From Neospora caninum Liverpool (Eukaryota; Apicomplexa; Conoidasida; Eucoccidiorida; Sarcocystidae): a stretch of 64,000 nucleotides of DNA. Position numbers and translations under genes: made by a program. The notes under the pieces are model-generated. The model worked only from the letters and a program-made list of their open reading frames with translations. It made no database searches and was not told where the DNA came from. This document shows positions 48,601 to 61,193 of the stretch, in pieces. The DNA is taken from positions 248,001 to 312,000 of the forward strand of contig NC_018388.1 in the NCBI RefSeq assembly GCF_000208865.1, in the 5' to 3' direction. Each line of letters begins with the position of its first letter. Position 1 is the first letter of the stretch.

Positions 48601-51198
48601 GCGAGGGGGGCGGCATCGGAGACTGTCGAGACACCCGCCCTGGCCGGTTCCGGCGGAAGGAGCTGCCGCGTCCGGAGAAGCGCCTGGAGGGCGTCGCAGC
48701 CCGCGACGGAACTCAGCGCGTTGCCAAGAACCCCGGTCAGGAAGCGCACGCGCCTCCGCCACTGCTTTGTCTCCTCGTTCGCGCCCACGGCGACCCACGG
48801 AGCAGCCAGGGCGGAGGGGAAGGCCGGGCACGACGCCGCAGGCGAGGCAGCTTGGAAAACGGGGACGAGGCACGGCACGCCCAGGAGGTGGACGAGGAAC
48901 TCCACCTCGCCGCTGATGTCTGTACAGGTGCACGCACACCACACACAGCCCGGAGGCGAGATTTGGGGAAGACGCGCCGCAGAAGAGCAGGAGAGAAAAA
49001 ACAGAGACGAAGGGAAAACACCAAGACCTACGCCGGAGTGCCGATGCACTGAGTACGTGAGGAGGGGAAAGTAACAGCGCCGCGACTGGAACACATCCGT
49101 CGCCGTAGCTGCAGCTGGGACGTGCAGGTGGAAGCTTCGACTACACCTTGTGAGGGCCTGCGAGAGAAACACCCTTTTAGGCTACGCTCTGTGGGGAGAG
49201 ACGGCACATGCTGCCACGATCACACCGGCCGCCCAAGTGCTAAGCGCGCGCCGCCGAGGACCGACGGCCACCCTCGCGCTCACGACAGTACGCGGAGGTG
49301 GGCGCTGACGAGATTGAGGAACTCGAGGCTGACGAAAACGCGCGCGCCGGTGAACGGATCTTCTGCGTCAAAGCCTGAGCCAGAGCCTTTCGTCGCTCCT
49401 TACCATCTGCGTGTCTGCATGCGCGCAAACACGTCTCGACGACCACCGCAACGCCTTGCTCGCGACTGTCTAGGACGTGCCTTGCGTCGCGCGACGCGTC
49501 CGGGCGCCGTGTCGACGTCGCCATCACATCCGCCAGCGCGTCTCCGAGCATGGCCGCGAGGGGCGCTTGCGCAGGTGGCCAGCTGCGCACGAGGCGCGAC
49601 AGTCCCGCCGAGTTCTCGGAAGCGAGGCGCGCATCTGCATCAGGGCGAGCACCGCGTGAAGGCGGAGAAGCGAGAGCCAGGAGGACGTCCCGAACGGTGC
49701 GAACCCAGTGCCAGGGTTCCTGGCGCGTCTCTTCCAGTGCGCCAGCAGACTGTCCCTCGACGAGGCCGGCAGGGAGCAAGAGAAAAGGCGGCTCGAACGA
49801 ACACGCGCTGGGTCCTTTCGCGACGGCGACGCGTCTCTCCTCGCGTTCTTCCGCGCTCTCTGCCTTCCCCGACAACCTGCTGGAGCCCCCGCCCTGCTTC
49901 GCTTCTTCCTCCCGTGTCGTCGCGGTGTCTCTCAAGACAGCCAGCAGCGACGAGGCGAGGACGCTGCCTCGCCACCCTCGCGAAGGCCGCAAATGCACCC
50001 AAGAGAACGCGCTGAGGCCTGCGACTCGGGCGGAACAGTCGCTGCTCGCGGTCTGGGCTTGCTGCGGCCGAGGCATCGTCTGGTCCACGTCGCCCTCCCC
50101 GCGATTCTCCGGCGCCGCGCGCTCACGCCTGCCTCCGGCTCCAAACAGAGAAGACGCAGGTGCGCGACTGACTGGCGCTTCGCGTGTGGGCCGAGTATCT
50201 CCGCTTCCTTGTGCATTTTCAGCGAGAAGAAATCGAGGCGGAAGCAGAGACGGCGGCGCTTCACTGTTGAAGAGAACTGCGCGGTACCGCAACGCGGCGC
50301 ACTGGAGCAAGAGGCGCAGCTCTGTGGCGGCCACGCGCGAGACCGGAGCCTGCGACAGGGGGCCGGGGCCGGAAGCTGAAGATTTTCGAGCCGGTGCGGC
50401 AAGAGGAGACAGAGTTTGGGCGTCGACGGCGCGCCGCGCGTCCTCCGAGGCGAGGCAGAAAAGGCACACCACGTCGTTCCGAGAGGCAGCCTCATCCATC
50501 TCAACCTCGAGGGGAGTCTTTTCCCCGGGCGCTTCGCATGCTTCGCACGGCCCGGTCCTCGCGTGGTCTTGTCCGAGACGCGTCACCCAATCACACAAGA
50601 GTCCGAGCCGCGCGACGTCTTGTGCGAACCACAGCCGCGCTCCTGGGGAAAACGAGGCGTTTTTCGCGTCCCCAGTCGCTTCCTGAACGCGTGCGCGACA
50701 GCCCCCCTGGGTCTCTGGTTCGGGGGACGAGGACGGCGAAGGCAGGCCTCTTTGTCTCGCCTCGTGTCCATCTTGGTCGGGGTCGAAGAAGAATGCAAGC
50801 TGCCGGATGAGGAAAGGCAGCGCCCGCTGAATGCGGAGTGGACAGGGCGCTGGCCCTTGCGCGACAGCCTCCCAGCGCGAGGCCGCGCTGTCCGTCGCGT
50901 CGGGCGCCTCTGCTAGGAGAGCAGTGACGGCGGCGTCGAAGGCTCGCCGGTGTTCGGCCTTTGTTTGCCGGCGAACGAAAGACGCCCGCCAACACCTCTG
51001 GACCTTCGAAGCTGCGTCCACGGACTTGCGGTGCCGCTCGCGCAACTGTCTCTCTCGGCGCTGGAACTCGAGCAAGGTCGAGCGGCAGGCGCCGGAGCCG
51101 GCCCCGCCGGCCGTGGGGCGACCCCGGACGAAGGCCGGTCGCGAGGCGCCAGAAAGATCAATTTTTCGATTCGACGAGTGCGTAAAGTCGGAGAACAT
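39604..51198 (-). CDS. HECT E3 ubiquitin ligase, UBE3C/Hul5 type
   Basis: Exons in transcript order: 51198-49404, 48919-48038, 47549-47415, 46783-46704, 46376-46251, 45631-45005, 44564-44462, 43897-43862, 43248-43151, 42238-42140, 41757-41507, 41355-41198, 40576-40485, 39852-39604; 4731 nt, 1576 aa, all phases consistent. The N-terminus MFSDFTH...LSGASR followed by an IQ-like motif ([13 protein letters not shown], 65-77) has the layout of UBE3C. The HECT domain spans about 1240-1576: [57 protein letters not shown], and the catalytic motif [14 protein letters not shown] with active Cys1544, 32 residues from the C-terminus. Known: UBE3C/Hul5 extends ubiquitin chains on proteasome-bound substrates. 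At 1576 aa it is longer than human UBE3C (about 1080), from Ala/Arg/Ser-rich insertions in exons 1-3. Exon 8 is only 36 nt. Confidence 0.93.
40235..40254. repeat. Poly-G tract (G20) in HECT ligase last intron
   Basis: Twenty G in a row on the plus strand, read as C on the coding strand, inside the intron between exons 13 and 14 of the HECT gene. The run length may be unreliable. Confidence 0.85.
42921..43034. repeat. 20-bp minisatellite, five copies
   Basis: Five tandem copies of a 20-bp unit (GAGAAACGAGAGTCTCAAGA and variants) with a partial sixth, inside the HECT gene intron between exons 9 and 10. Units differ by at most one or two bases, so the array expanded recently. Each unit contains the small palindrome GAGAGTCTC or its variant. 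Confidence 0.9.
43422..43471. repeat. (AT)n/(GATA)n/(GA)n compound microsatellite
   Basis: An AT dinucleotide run passes into GATA tetranucleotides and then GA dinucleotides. It lies in the HECT gene intron between exons 8 and 9. Confidence 0.88.
47690..47722. repeat. (AT)n microsatellite in HECT intron 2
   Basis: About 33 bp of alternating A and T with one GTAC interruption, in the intron between exons 2 and 3 of the HECT gene. Confidence 0.88.
47815..47839. repeat. (AT)n microsatellite in HECT intron 2
   Basis: A second AT tract of about 25 bp in the same intron, some 90 bp from the first. Confidence 0.88.
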
Positions 51199-53328
51199 GG
51201 TGGGGAAAGCGGCAAGATGCGGAGGTTTCTGCTTAGAAGCGAAGCGGCGGTTTCCCCGTGACCGCTGCAGACTGAGGAGACATGGCTGTGTCTCCCACGA
51301 CGCACAGAAAAAGAAAGGAACGACGCGTTTTCAGTGGGTTGGCCGAGAAGCAAAAGTTGCCGCTTTCCAGTCGGAACAACGCTGGAAGAAAACCAGGGCT
51401 TTTACGCCCTGTTCAAAAACCGCGTGTTCTCTGCACGCCTCTGCGTCGTCGAGCGTCTCTGGAATCCGGGTTTTTTCGAATCTGGGCTCCAAGTCGAGGA
51501 TGCGTCTTTTTATCGGGGGTTCTGAAAAGCAGTCAAAGCTTTTCCCGACCGCAGGAAGCGTGTGCACGGCCTCGAGAGCAGAAATGGGAAGGAGGCACGA
51601 AAGCAAAGCCGGTCGCGGAAAACGACGGATATGGGAGACACAAGACGCTGACAAGAACTCCCGGAAGACGAGGAAAGTGTGGAACAGAGCGCTCGCCTGA
51701 GGATACCGCCTTCCGATAGAGAAGAAGAGATTTCCACAAGATGTGTGTTAAAACGTTCTCGCAGGTCACACATGGAGGCCCCGGCTAGGAAAAGAGCCGC
51801 GTTTTCAAACGGGCGCTGACGGTTCTTGAAACCGGGAGAAAAGATCCTCCCGGCAACGCGTTCTTTCAACCTCGCAAGGGGGATGTGTTTTCAGTCATCG
51901 ACCAAGGCTTTCTTTGCCAAGTCGACTTTCGTCGCTTCTGGCGGGTGAACCGGGTCAGCGAAAAACGCTCGCAGGCTCTGTTGTCTCGCGACAAGTTACG
52001 CGAGTAGAGACACAACTCTGTTCCGTCTGCCTTCGCGACTTTTCCTGAGAAAAATGTACAGTCCGTGTGAAACGGAAGTTGGAGGGGCCTTCAAAAAACA
52101 CATTTTTGATCACAAAAACACCCGTGTTTGCGGAGAGAACTTGCTTCCCTTCCTGTGTCCAATACTTCGCTTCTTCTGCTGCTCTTTCTCTCCAGGGTTT
52201 CTGTAGAGGCAGGTTGTTAAAAAAAATCGATTACGGCACAAACGTTTTCGCGCTTTCCGCACGTTTGCACCTGTGCAGCCCGACTCCAGTGACGGAGCTT
52301 TGCGCCTTTTTCGCTGAAGAAAACACAAACTGACGAAAGCAAGACTCACAAGGGGTTTCCTTCCCGTCAAATAACCCGCCGTGCTGGGTCCGCGAAAGGG
52401 GAAGTGTCGGCAAACTGCCGGGGGCGCCGTACACTGTAGGGGAAAATTCGAGAGTTTCCAGTTCCAAGATCGCTCTTCACACTCACGTTGCTGTGTATGT
52501 TTCTTTGTCTTTTCAAAAGGAACGTTCCTCAATGAAACGCACTGCCTCCGTCCGTTCCAGAAGAAATCAAACGGAGAGTAACCAGAGAGTGCTCAGCGCC
52601 GAGACAGCGCTAAACACCAGGATCACGGCACACTCGATCCAATAGTGTGAAACGCTCACAAAATCCTTTTCACCGGGTTTAAGGGTCTTTCGAAACTAGT
52701 CAACTTTGATATCTGGGCGCTGCATGCTGAAGACGCGCTCGGAGCACACTTGAAAAGCGGAGTGTCTTCGAGAACACGCCGTTCTGTTCAAAAAACTTGG
52801 TACAAATCATGGATCCGAACCAATATTCGGGTACTTCGGGTACTCACTCAGAGGAAAGCATTGAAGTCCTGCGGTGCCTGGCCTCTGATGCATGCGAGCA
52901 TTCAACACAATGTGTGTGTGTGGATTCCTCATTGGTGTTCGTGCAATGGGTTCGGTGGACCTTCTCTTCCCGACGCAGTTCCTAATCTGTGGCACGGTAG
53001 ACACCATTTTGAGCGCAGCCTTTGCCTCCTCGCCCATAGTCAAGAGACCCGCTCCTTGTGAACAACCGAAACACTGAAGCAAACAAGCCACTTATTTCTG
53101 TCAGCTGCGATGAGAAGCAAGCGACTCTTCCTTGAGTTCTCTTGAACCGACCGCGCAACTTCTGTTCGAGTCTCACGGTTCCTGACTCTCAGACAACAAT
53201 AACGCGCGTCTGGCGGGTGTACGTTCCAAAGTTTGCACAAGCTCTCAAAATCGCGTCTGAAGCCAAGAGGCGCTGTACGAGTCCACTCTGCTGAAAAGGT
53301 GTCGCCTTCTCGATGCCCCTCTATACAG

Positions 53329-53364
<36 letters not shown>

Positions 53365-54836
53365 TATATACGTATGTGTATATACATACGCATATGTACA
53401 CGAACTGCGGTTGAGGCAAAAGGGCAAACGCGCGTCATACCGGGCGGAATATATACGGCTGCTTATCCGCATACACAACTACTCTAGTTCTGCATACGAG
53501 ACGCGCGTAGATGCATAGCTTCTACTTCTTCGCGAGCATTTCCCGTCGCCGGGTTAAGCAAGGAACAGAACAGCCGCCTGGAACTGAGGCTGCCGGCGGA
53601 CTGACGTGTTTATGCTTAGACCGAGGCAACTTCAAGTGCGGTGTCTCTCCCTGCAGGGTAGCTAGAACCATTTTTTAATGCGTAAGTACGAGATAAGTAG
53701 AACTACTGTAGTACAACATAGCACAATAGAACTTGGATCCGCTAAACAGAGACACTCAAGATCGAAACCAGAAGTCCAACTCGGAGGGAGTCCCAGAGGC
53801 TGGCCACTGCACTTTGGAGCGCGTTTTTTGATCTCTGGACAGTCTTTGATAAGCAGTTTCTGCACTGGGACTCACAGAGCACAAACAAGTCTCGATTTCC
53901 CACGTGTGAACTTACTAAGCACAGGACACTCGGCGATGACATACACTCAACAATTGGGAGGAAAGCTACAACTTCTCCCCCTCCCTCACAGACTTCCTCA
54001 GTTGAGACAGCGAGCACGCAACTCGCGACACCCACAATTCGGATCTTTCAACATTCGCAACGCATTGGCTGCGCCTTTCCCTGGGTATACGCATTGAAGG
54101 CCTCTGAGAGTGACACAGAGGCACATAAATACCGCCAGACGACACATCTGGTCCTGTCGTACATGCTCGGAAAACATATCCGTAAGCGATGGAACCATCC
54201 CTCAGGGGCCTTGCCCTGTCGGCGCCACCTCCGAGACGACGTCTCACAAATCCGCTGGTAAGAGTTCCTTTTCTTCAGTCGAAAATCCACACACACGCTC
54301 TCCACGAGATATTTCTTTGTCGCCCTTGAACAATCGCGCTCCCTCCGTCCTGCGATACCCAATCTCAATATCGCCTGCTTTTTTCTCACACCCAAAGACG
54401 CTGTAGAGACAGCGAAACGGGCAGAGGTGTCGGCCGCAAAAAGCCAACGAACGTGCTGAATGGCGCCCAAAGTGCCGGGGCAAATCTTTTTACTAAACGT
54501 CTGGAGGCGCGTCTCTGTACTCCCGGGCCCGTCGCTCTCTTCAAAAGTTTGTAGACAGACTCTGTCCTCCCTCGTGACTCTTTCTTTCTAATCTACAGGG
54601 AGAAATGTAAACAATCCACTCCGAGCGCGCGCGCGTGCGCCTCGGGTTTCCTCCAGAATCCGCGGGTCCCTGTGGGGGTCGACAGCTTCCAGAAAAGCAT
54701 GAGGCGCCAAGGAAGCTCCTGCGCGGAAGGCAAACATCCCGCGCGTCCAAGATACTGTACATGACCGCGAACGCCGAGAACACAGCCCGGCATCCCGCAG
54801 CAGAAGACAACCGGAGCGCGAAACACAGTCGCAGCC
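51199..54836. other. 3.6 kb spacer upstream of the HECT ligase gene
   Basis: Lies between the HECT start and the kinase stop, both on the minus strand. It should hold the HECT promoter and leader and the kinase 3' UTR. Frames of up to about 140 codons are present but show no domain or splice chain. Confidence 0.45.
53328..53390. repeat. (AT)n microsatellite
   Basis: About 63 bp of nearly pure TA repeats with GTA interruptions, in the spacer between the HECT and kinase genes. Confidence 0.9.
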
Positions 54837-57800
54837 TTAGATTCCCCCGACGGCTTCCGGCGGCTGCTGAGCAGCAGACATCAACCGGGCGCCGCCGACC
54901 TTCTCCACTGCTTGAGGCGGGAGATGGCAGGCTACAGCGGGTGGCTGCATGTAGTTCAGCGACGGAATTCCACGCATGATGGTTTGCTTGGCGGCCTGCG
55001 GCTCACGCGGTGGCGCATTAACTTTCATGAGTCGGCCGACGGACGCGTGGCCCTGCCACTGCGCCGTGGTCATGAAAGACTTGAGCGCGCTCAGGCCTGC
55101 CTGCCGCAGATCAACTCCCTCGGGTGTACATACACCGGGGTCCGCGCTGCAGCTCGGATGGGCCACGGCCGTGCGCCACGCGCCTCGACTGCTTGCCAAC
55201 TCCGGCGCCGCTTCGCCGCCCTGCAGCAGCCCCAGCGCCGCCTGCGAGGAACTGAAGAACTGCGGAGAAGCCGAAGCGATGCTGGTGGCGCTCGCACTCG
55301 TGGAGTCCCCCGAAGGCGTCTGGCCTCTGGGAAGCATTCGAGGCACGACGGGAGCACTGCGTCCGGAGTGCGAGGCGAAATACGCGGCGGACGTCAAACC
55401 TTCGGCGGGCGCAAGGAAGTCTGCCGGCCCAGATGGCTCGCGAGACGCCTCGAGGCTGAAAGCAGAGAAAAGGGGACAAGAAGGCAAAGCAACACATGGC
55501 GACACGGTGCCTCTCCCTCTGTAAAAGGAAAAAACCGTCCAGTCCCCGGAGGATCCTTCGTCCAGAAACCACGTTTTCTCTCGCCCCTGATCCGAGAGAC
55601 CCTCGCCCACGCTTGTGTGCATCGACTCGGGAAATATGCACACGCGCCCGCTTCCCCCGCCTTCCCTCCCGCTGGCGACTGCTTGCCTCGCTCGCCGATT
55701 GAGGGTCGCGGTCCGTCTCTTCTCTCGCTGCAAGTCGCCGTAAAAACGTCTCCTCGGGGGCCCCCACACGGCCCACTTCTCTTCCGGGGCTTTTCCTTGA
55801 CTTACCCTTTAGAAGCAGCCGCAGCCTCGAGGAAGACGCTGGAAACGTCCTCGAGACCCGGAAGGAGCAGGCGCAGATCTTGTTTTGCACCGAAAATCTG
55901 AGTCCCTTCGGCAGCTGCCATCTGCAGGTGGGCGACGCCAGCGGAAACGTCGCGTTCGGTCTGTCGCGACATTTCCGCCGGTTTCGACGTGAAGAAACTC
56001 AGTGCAGAGGCAGCCGCTGCGTCCGACGGTTCCCGGCATCTCGCGTCATTCGCGGCCACAGGCAGGGAAAGGAACGGCAAGTTTTCTCCGTGCGGAACGC
56101 GCTGAGTCGAGGCGAGCGCCGAGACAAGCCACTCTGAGGAGGAACCGTCCTGTCGTCCAGCGCCAGGCAACAGACCCGTGTATTCTGCAAGCATCTCTGG
56201 AAACGAAACAAGCAGACCACCGCAAAAAAAGGCGACATGAGACGAAAAAGCTCACACAAGCGTTCATACAATCTTGAACCGCCACAGGAAAGAGAAGAAA
56301 CACCCCAAGCACGTCCAGACTGAGAGGGCATTGACACGCACAAAAAGTAAGCTGGATTCGTCTGTGTCGCCAAAAAAAAAGCCGTCTCTAAAAAAGGTGT
56401 CGGCCAGGGATGGGAGCCCATGGCCTCCACCCCAGGCACACATGTGCAGTTCGCGTCGGGGAAAAATCTCTCCCCACCTCTCTCTCTCCCCAACGAACAT
56501 CGAAGAAAAACGCTCTCTCGCGACGCGACCTGGAGGGTCATAGTCTCTCTCTGTGTCTGAGCCGGGACGAAGGCAGGTGTTGCCATCCGGCATCCGCGGG
56601 TGGCGACCCCGTCGGCACTGCAACCGTTTCTTGCAGAGACAAGGGAACGGACGTGCGGCTACAAAGAAGAGGAGACGCCGGCGCTTCCGAGCATGCACGA
56701 CCTCGCTCGTGTGTGTCCCTTTCGTTATCGCCTCTTTTCCGTTGCAATCTCTCAAGAAAACGCACACCGATGCGGGCGCGTCTGTCCTCACCGTTTGCGG
56801 TGCCCGCGGCGACGAACGACGGAGCTGAATGATCGGCAGCGTCTCGGAGACCGAGAGAAGCGGCCAAGGAAGCAGAGATGTGCGGCTGACTGCGCAGAAG
56901 CATGGCGGCGGCAGCCAGGTGTTTCTGTTGAGCCGTCGTCGCCCGGTATTGCCCCGAGCTGCGCCCGGCCTCCCTTGAGACGCCCGCCGACTTCACTGGC
57001 GCATACTCCTCTCCCGGCGACGGCAGCGTCACTTTCGCGGCGACCTGCGGCACACTTTGCGCGAGTCCCGTCGCGTTCGCGGCCCGAGACGAACACGCCC
57101 TGTCTCCCCCGTTCGCGCTCCGGTCTTCGTTCCTCGCCATTCGCGGAGGAAACAGACCTTCTTGAGAGCTGCGCTCGGGCAACCCCAAGGCAGCGGCTGC
57201 AGGAACGGGTCCGCTCGCGGCGCCCCAGGCCGGCTGCGAGGCCTCGGCGCGGCCGAGCTGCTGGGGAAGGCTGTAGCACGGGAGAACCTGATCCGAAGAA
57301 GGAACAAACTGCCAGCTGGGCAGAGCGTTGGGAAGCGCCGGGGCTGGCGCCGCCGCGCGGGGCATCGGCGGCGCCACGCCCGTCAACCAGGGATGGCAGA
57401 GAGCGTCGTACGCTGCGATCCACAGGCGCACGAAAAAATCAAACGACAGCATTTCCCCTCAAGGCGACGGCTGTGTATCAAAAGCAAAAGGCCCTCTGCA
57501 GAGCGTGGCCTGGCGCCCGACCCTTCCCTTCGCCCCGTCGAAAGCCTCTCTCACTGCTGCGGCCGAAAACCCACCGTACCCCGCTGCTGTTCGACTCTTA
57601 AGTTTACGACGACAGTGTGGGTCCGTCGAGTGCTCCGACCCAGAAAGTGCGCGCACGTTTCTGCGTCGACTTTCAAACTCCAGAGAAAAAAATGCACTTA
57701 AAAAAGGGACACCTCCAGAGGGGCCAGCTGCGATGCAACTTACCACTGCTGAGACGCTGCGTCGGGTCGTAGGTCAACAGGCGTTGCACGAGATCCACCG

Positions 57801-60800
57801 CCAGCGGATGTCTCTCCTTGATCCTCTGCTCGAAACGCACGCCTTGGCGCAGCCGCCGCCGAATGTCTCGACTGCTGTTTCCTGACTTCTCTGGGCCGTT
57901 TCCGGCGCCCTGCTTAGCGGCACTGCCGGTTTGTTGCTTGCAGTTGTTGACGTCGAACGGGAAATGCCCGTCGATCAAAACGTAGAGAATCACGCCAATG
58001 CTCCACATATCCGACGCCGTGCTGTAGTGGCCCTTGTAGCACTCCGGCGCCTGAGGCGACACACGACGCAGGAACGACCGCGACGGCACCAATGAACAGC
58101 GCGCGCGTACATTCGCCCACCCACACGCGTTCTCGCCCAGTTCGTGCTGCTGAAATAACCCGGAAACCGAGTCTTTCGGTGTGTGACGGGAATGGAGGAT
58201 GCGCAAAATGCGCGTCCCCTGTCGCTATATGCAAAGGACTGACGCCGCGGAGGTTCTGCCGCAAAGACGCGGGAGGAAGGCACTCACAGAGAGAAGCTCC
58301 ATCCTCTGTAGCCGATGCGCTTTCAAACAGGCATTCAGACGCAAAGTATCTCTCCCCGTAGACGCGTTTCTTACTCGTCTCGGTGTTTCACGGGGTCGAC
58401 TGTCCGTCGCACGAAAAAAGGCTTGGACTCTGTCCCTCAGACTCTCCGGCCAACGCGGCGTGGCGTGCATGTGCGGAAACGTGTTTTTTCCCTCTGGGAA
58501 AATCTGCCTAGACCCAATAAAGTAGGCTTGTCTCACCATGTATTCTCGCGTGCCGACGACAGAGATCTCGTTGGCGTTCGTGAGTGGTTTTGGTGGGCCG
58601 GGCCGGTCGAGAAGGAGACACATGTCGAAGTCGATCAGTGCTAACTCGTTGTTGAAGCTGGAGCTGCCGCTGCGGCTCTTGGACTGCGACTCCGTGTGGG
58701 GATAGCGAAACATGATGTTGTCGAGTTTGATGTCTCGATGCAGAACCTGGAGAAAGGAAAAAGGCACACAGACAGACGGCGCACTCGAGGCCTTTCTGAA
58801 TCGGGCCCATCTGCATAACCGAATCGGACGCAACCATTCCGATATACGAAGAGAGGAACAACCTTCCAACGGGGAGAGATCCTTCTCAGACCCCGCGATG
58901 ACACGCACTGCTCCAGTCATCTCATGATGTAGACGGTCGCAGAGACGATCAACGGGGAATCTCTGGAGCGCCTTTTCTTCTGGGCAGCACTGGCTAACGC
59001 ACAAGGGGCAGCACTCAGAGCAATGGAAATTTCTCTCCGTACATGATCTGGCCAAGTTCCAATGGGAAGGAGCAGAACAAAAACTGTGAGAGCGGTGCCC
59101 GGTATCACAGTAAAAAAAACGTGTTTTCTCTGGGTCCTCCGCCATTGGTTTCTTCGTCTACCCCAAGCGATCTGCCTTGTGTGGTGGCAGACGCTCGGAC
59201 TGACGCTTTGCATGTCCCCTGTCTATCTTACGTTGTGACTGTGGAGAGCGTGCACCGCCAGCAGAAGCTGATGCAGGAGACGTTTGCAGGCCGTGGACCC
59301 GATCCCAGCGGGAGGATGTTTCAGCACATACTCCACCATGTCGCTGCCTTGGCATCTCTCCATGACCTGTCGAGCACGTCGCGGCCGCAGCACAAGAGAC
59401 AACACCCGGTTGAGTAAGTGGTGCGAACAACGGCCTGTGCACCTGCAGGACCTCCATTTCTCCTTGTCTGAGTGTCGTGGAGTCCTCTCCACGTTCCTTC
59501 GTAGTGTCTTGCATGCAGAGGAGGGAGTTCTTTTTTTTATGGCCCGAAAGATGCTAAATCTTGTCACTGAATCCGTCAAAGCTGCCCCCAGAGCAGTCCC
59601 GGCTGACAACGCTGAACGCCTATCTACAGCCTTCGAAGCTAAGGAACAGGCGACTCAGCCCCTCACAGAGACGATCGAAAAAGCACAAGTACAGTTCTTC
59701 CTCTGACGCAGCACGCGTTTGGTAACGGGCGCGCTCGACGCTTACGATATAGAAATGTGTCTCTGTTTCCAGGAGTGCGATGGGAGGCAGAAGAAGGTGA
59801 CGATGAGGCGGCAACTTGGCAAGCTTCTCGTAGACGGCGCGATAGTAGGAATCGCATGCAATCAGCCTGAACAGAGCCAATCAGTGTGAAGTTGCGCGTA
59901 CGTCATTTCAAATCGGCACAGCCAGAGTTCTGTCGGCGCACATTCATTTCCTGCAAAAGGCGCTCATTGGGCCGAAGGAAACGAGATTTTCGTTTCGACA
60001 AAGAGATTTCCCGAGCCTGAAAACGCGGCTGCCCAGACCGCGAGCGCCGGAATCATGCACCTTCTCTCGCGTTCGCAAACCATTGAATCCTCCCTCTCCG
60101 ACTTCATGTCTCTCATGGCCTGCACACTTTTGTGCACGGAGAGTTATTATGTACCTATCGATATATATATATATATATAGGCAGTTCAAAGTTCAGTTGT
60201 TTCTTCATCCGACGCCTTTCATAATCACGCCCTCCACTTGGCACACGTCTTCTCGTGCTCACCTCTGTCGGCTTTTGTCGACATCCTTGATTGCGACACC
60301 TTGTTGGGTCGCGAGGCACTTGGCCTCATACACACTGGCTGTATATCCAGAGCCCAGCTTTCGGCCGAGGGCATAGTGATGGCGAATATCCTGAATCTGT
60401 CTAACGACAGAAGTCTTCTTTTCGGTCAGGCGATCCGAACAAGACCTGCCGTCGAGCCCTCCGCTCGCGTATGTTTTGCTGGAATCTGCGGCGCGGACGC
60501 TCCGGGAACATCTGCGCTCGCGTCTGCGACTGCGCCTACCACCCCCGCCACTTTCGTTGCTTCCTGTGGAACAGAGACGTGGCCGTTGCTGCTCACGCTG
60601 CTCGTCCCGCCCAGAGCTTCGGTGGCAGCGGCGCCTGCTGTCCCTGTCCTCCAGAGACCAGCGGGTGCACTCGTGCTGCTCGTGTTGGATGCCACCATGG
60701 TTGTGGACGTTCTTCTCATCATTCCGCCTCTTGAGAGAGCGGTGGCGCCCTCGCACGCGCCGACTGGCGCGTGCGAGGGCGGCGCGGATGCGCATGTGAC

Positions 60801-61193
60801 TGACGACCGGCAAGCACCATTGGGAAGCGCATTCGACATGTGAGGCGCATGTGGCAAACTCTCCCTGGAGTAACATTGGACGGGGACCGAGGAGAGCGAC
60901 CCGACAGGGGGCAAAGACGCCACTGTCGAGAGTTCTCCAGAAAGGGCGACTGAGGGTTGGTCGTGGAGCCCGGGGAAACTCTGGGCAGTGGCGAGAGTCT
61001 TCAACGACACGCCGGCTTTGGGAGCAAACGTCCCAGCGGCGCGCACGCGGGGATTCCCACTTCGAGAGTTGTGACACGACGACATATAGGCTCCAGGACC
61101 AGGCGGCGAGGTTAAGTCAAAAGCCGCTCCGGTGTAGCTACCCAGGACGGCGGGCGCTGTCGTTGTGACGACTGCTGGACCGGGATCCGCCAT
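54837..61193 (-). CDS. Serine/threonine protein kinase with DFD motif and long tail
   Basis: Exons in transcript order: 61193-60540, 60396-60263, 59866-59746, 59366-59232, 58746-58537, 58050-57744, 57412-56792, 56196-55806, 55455-54837; 3192 nt, 1063 aa, phases consistent. The kinase domain spans about 226-530: glycine loop LGSGYTASVYEA (232-243), VAIK Lys255, candidate helix-C Glu276, HRDIKLDN (351-358; Asp353, Asn358), DFD (387-389) in place of DFG, GTREYMAPE (413-421), SDMWSIGVILYVLIDGHFPF, and closing RLSSAYDALCHPWL. Apart from DFG the catalytic residues are present, so it is probably active. The domain looks closest to the CAMK group, but no EF-hands follow, so it is not a canonical CDPK. 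Ser/Gly-rich inserts lie between HRD and DFD and after FPFDV. Residues 1-218 and 531-1063 are Ala/Pro/Ser-rich. The exon 1-2 junction was chosen by phase and is the least sure. Confidence 0.87.
60160..60179. repeat. (AT)n microsatellite in kinase intron 2
   Basis: About 20 bp of alternating A and T within the intron between exons 2 and 3 of the kinase gene. Confidence 0.85.

Noticed and set aside
49550..50686. 378-codon plus-strand frame opposite the HECT first exon
   Set aside because: It is antisense to conserved UBE3C-type coding sequence, is Arg/Ala/Ser-rich as expected of a GC-rich shadow frame, and has no domain.
56600..57601. 333-codon plus-strand frame opposite the kinase tail
   Set aside because: Antisense shadow of the GC-rich kinase exon; Arg/Pro-rich without any motif.
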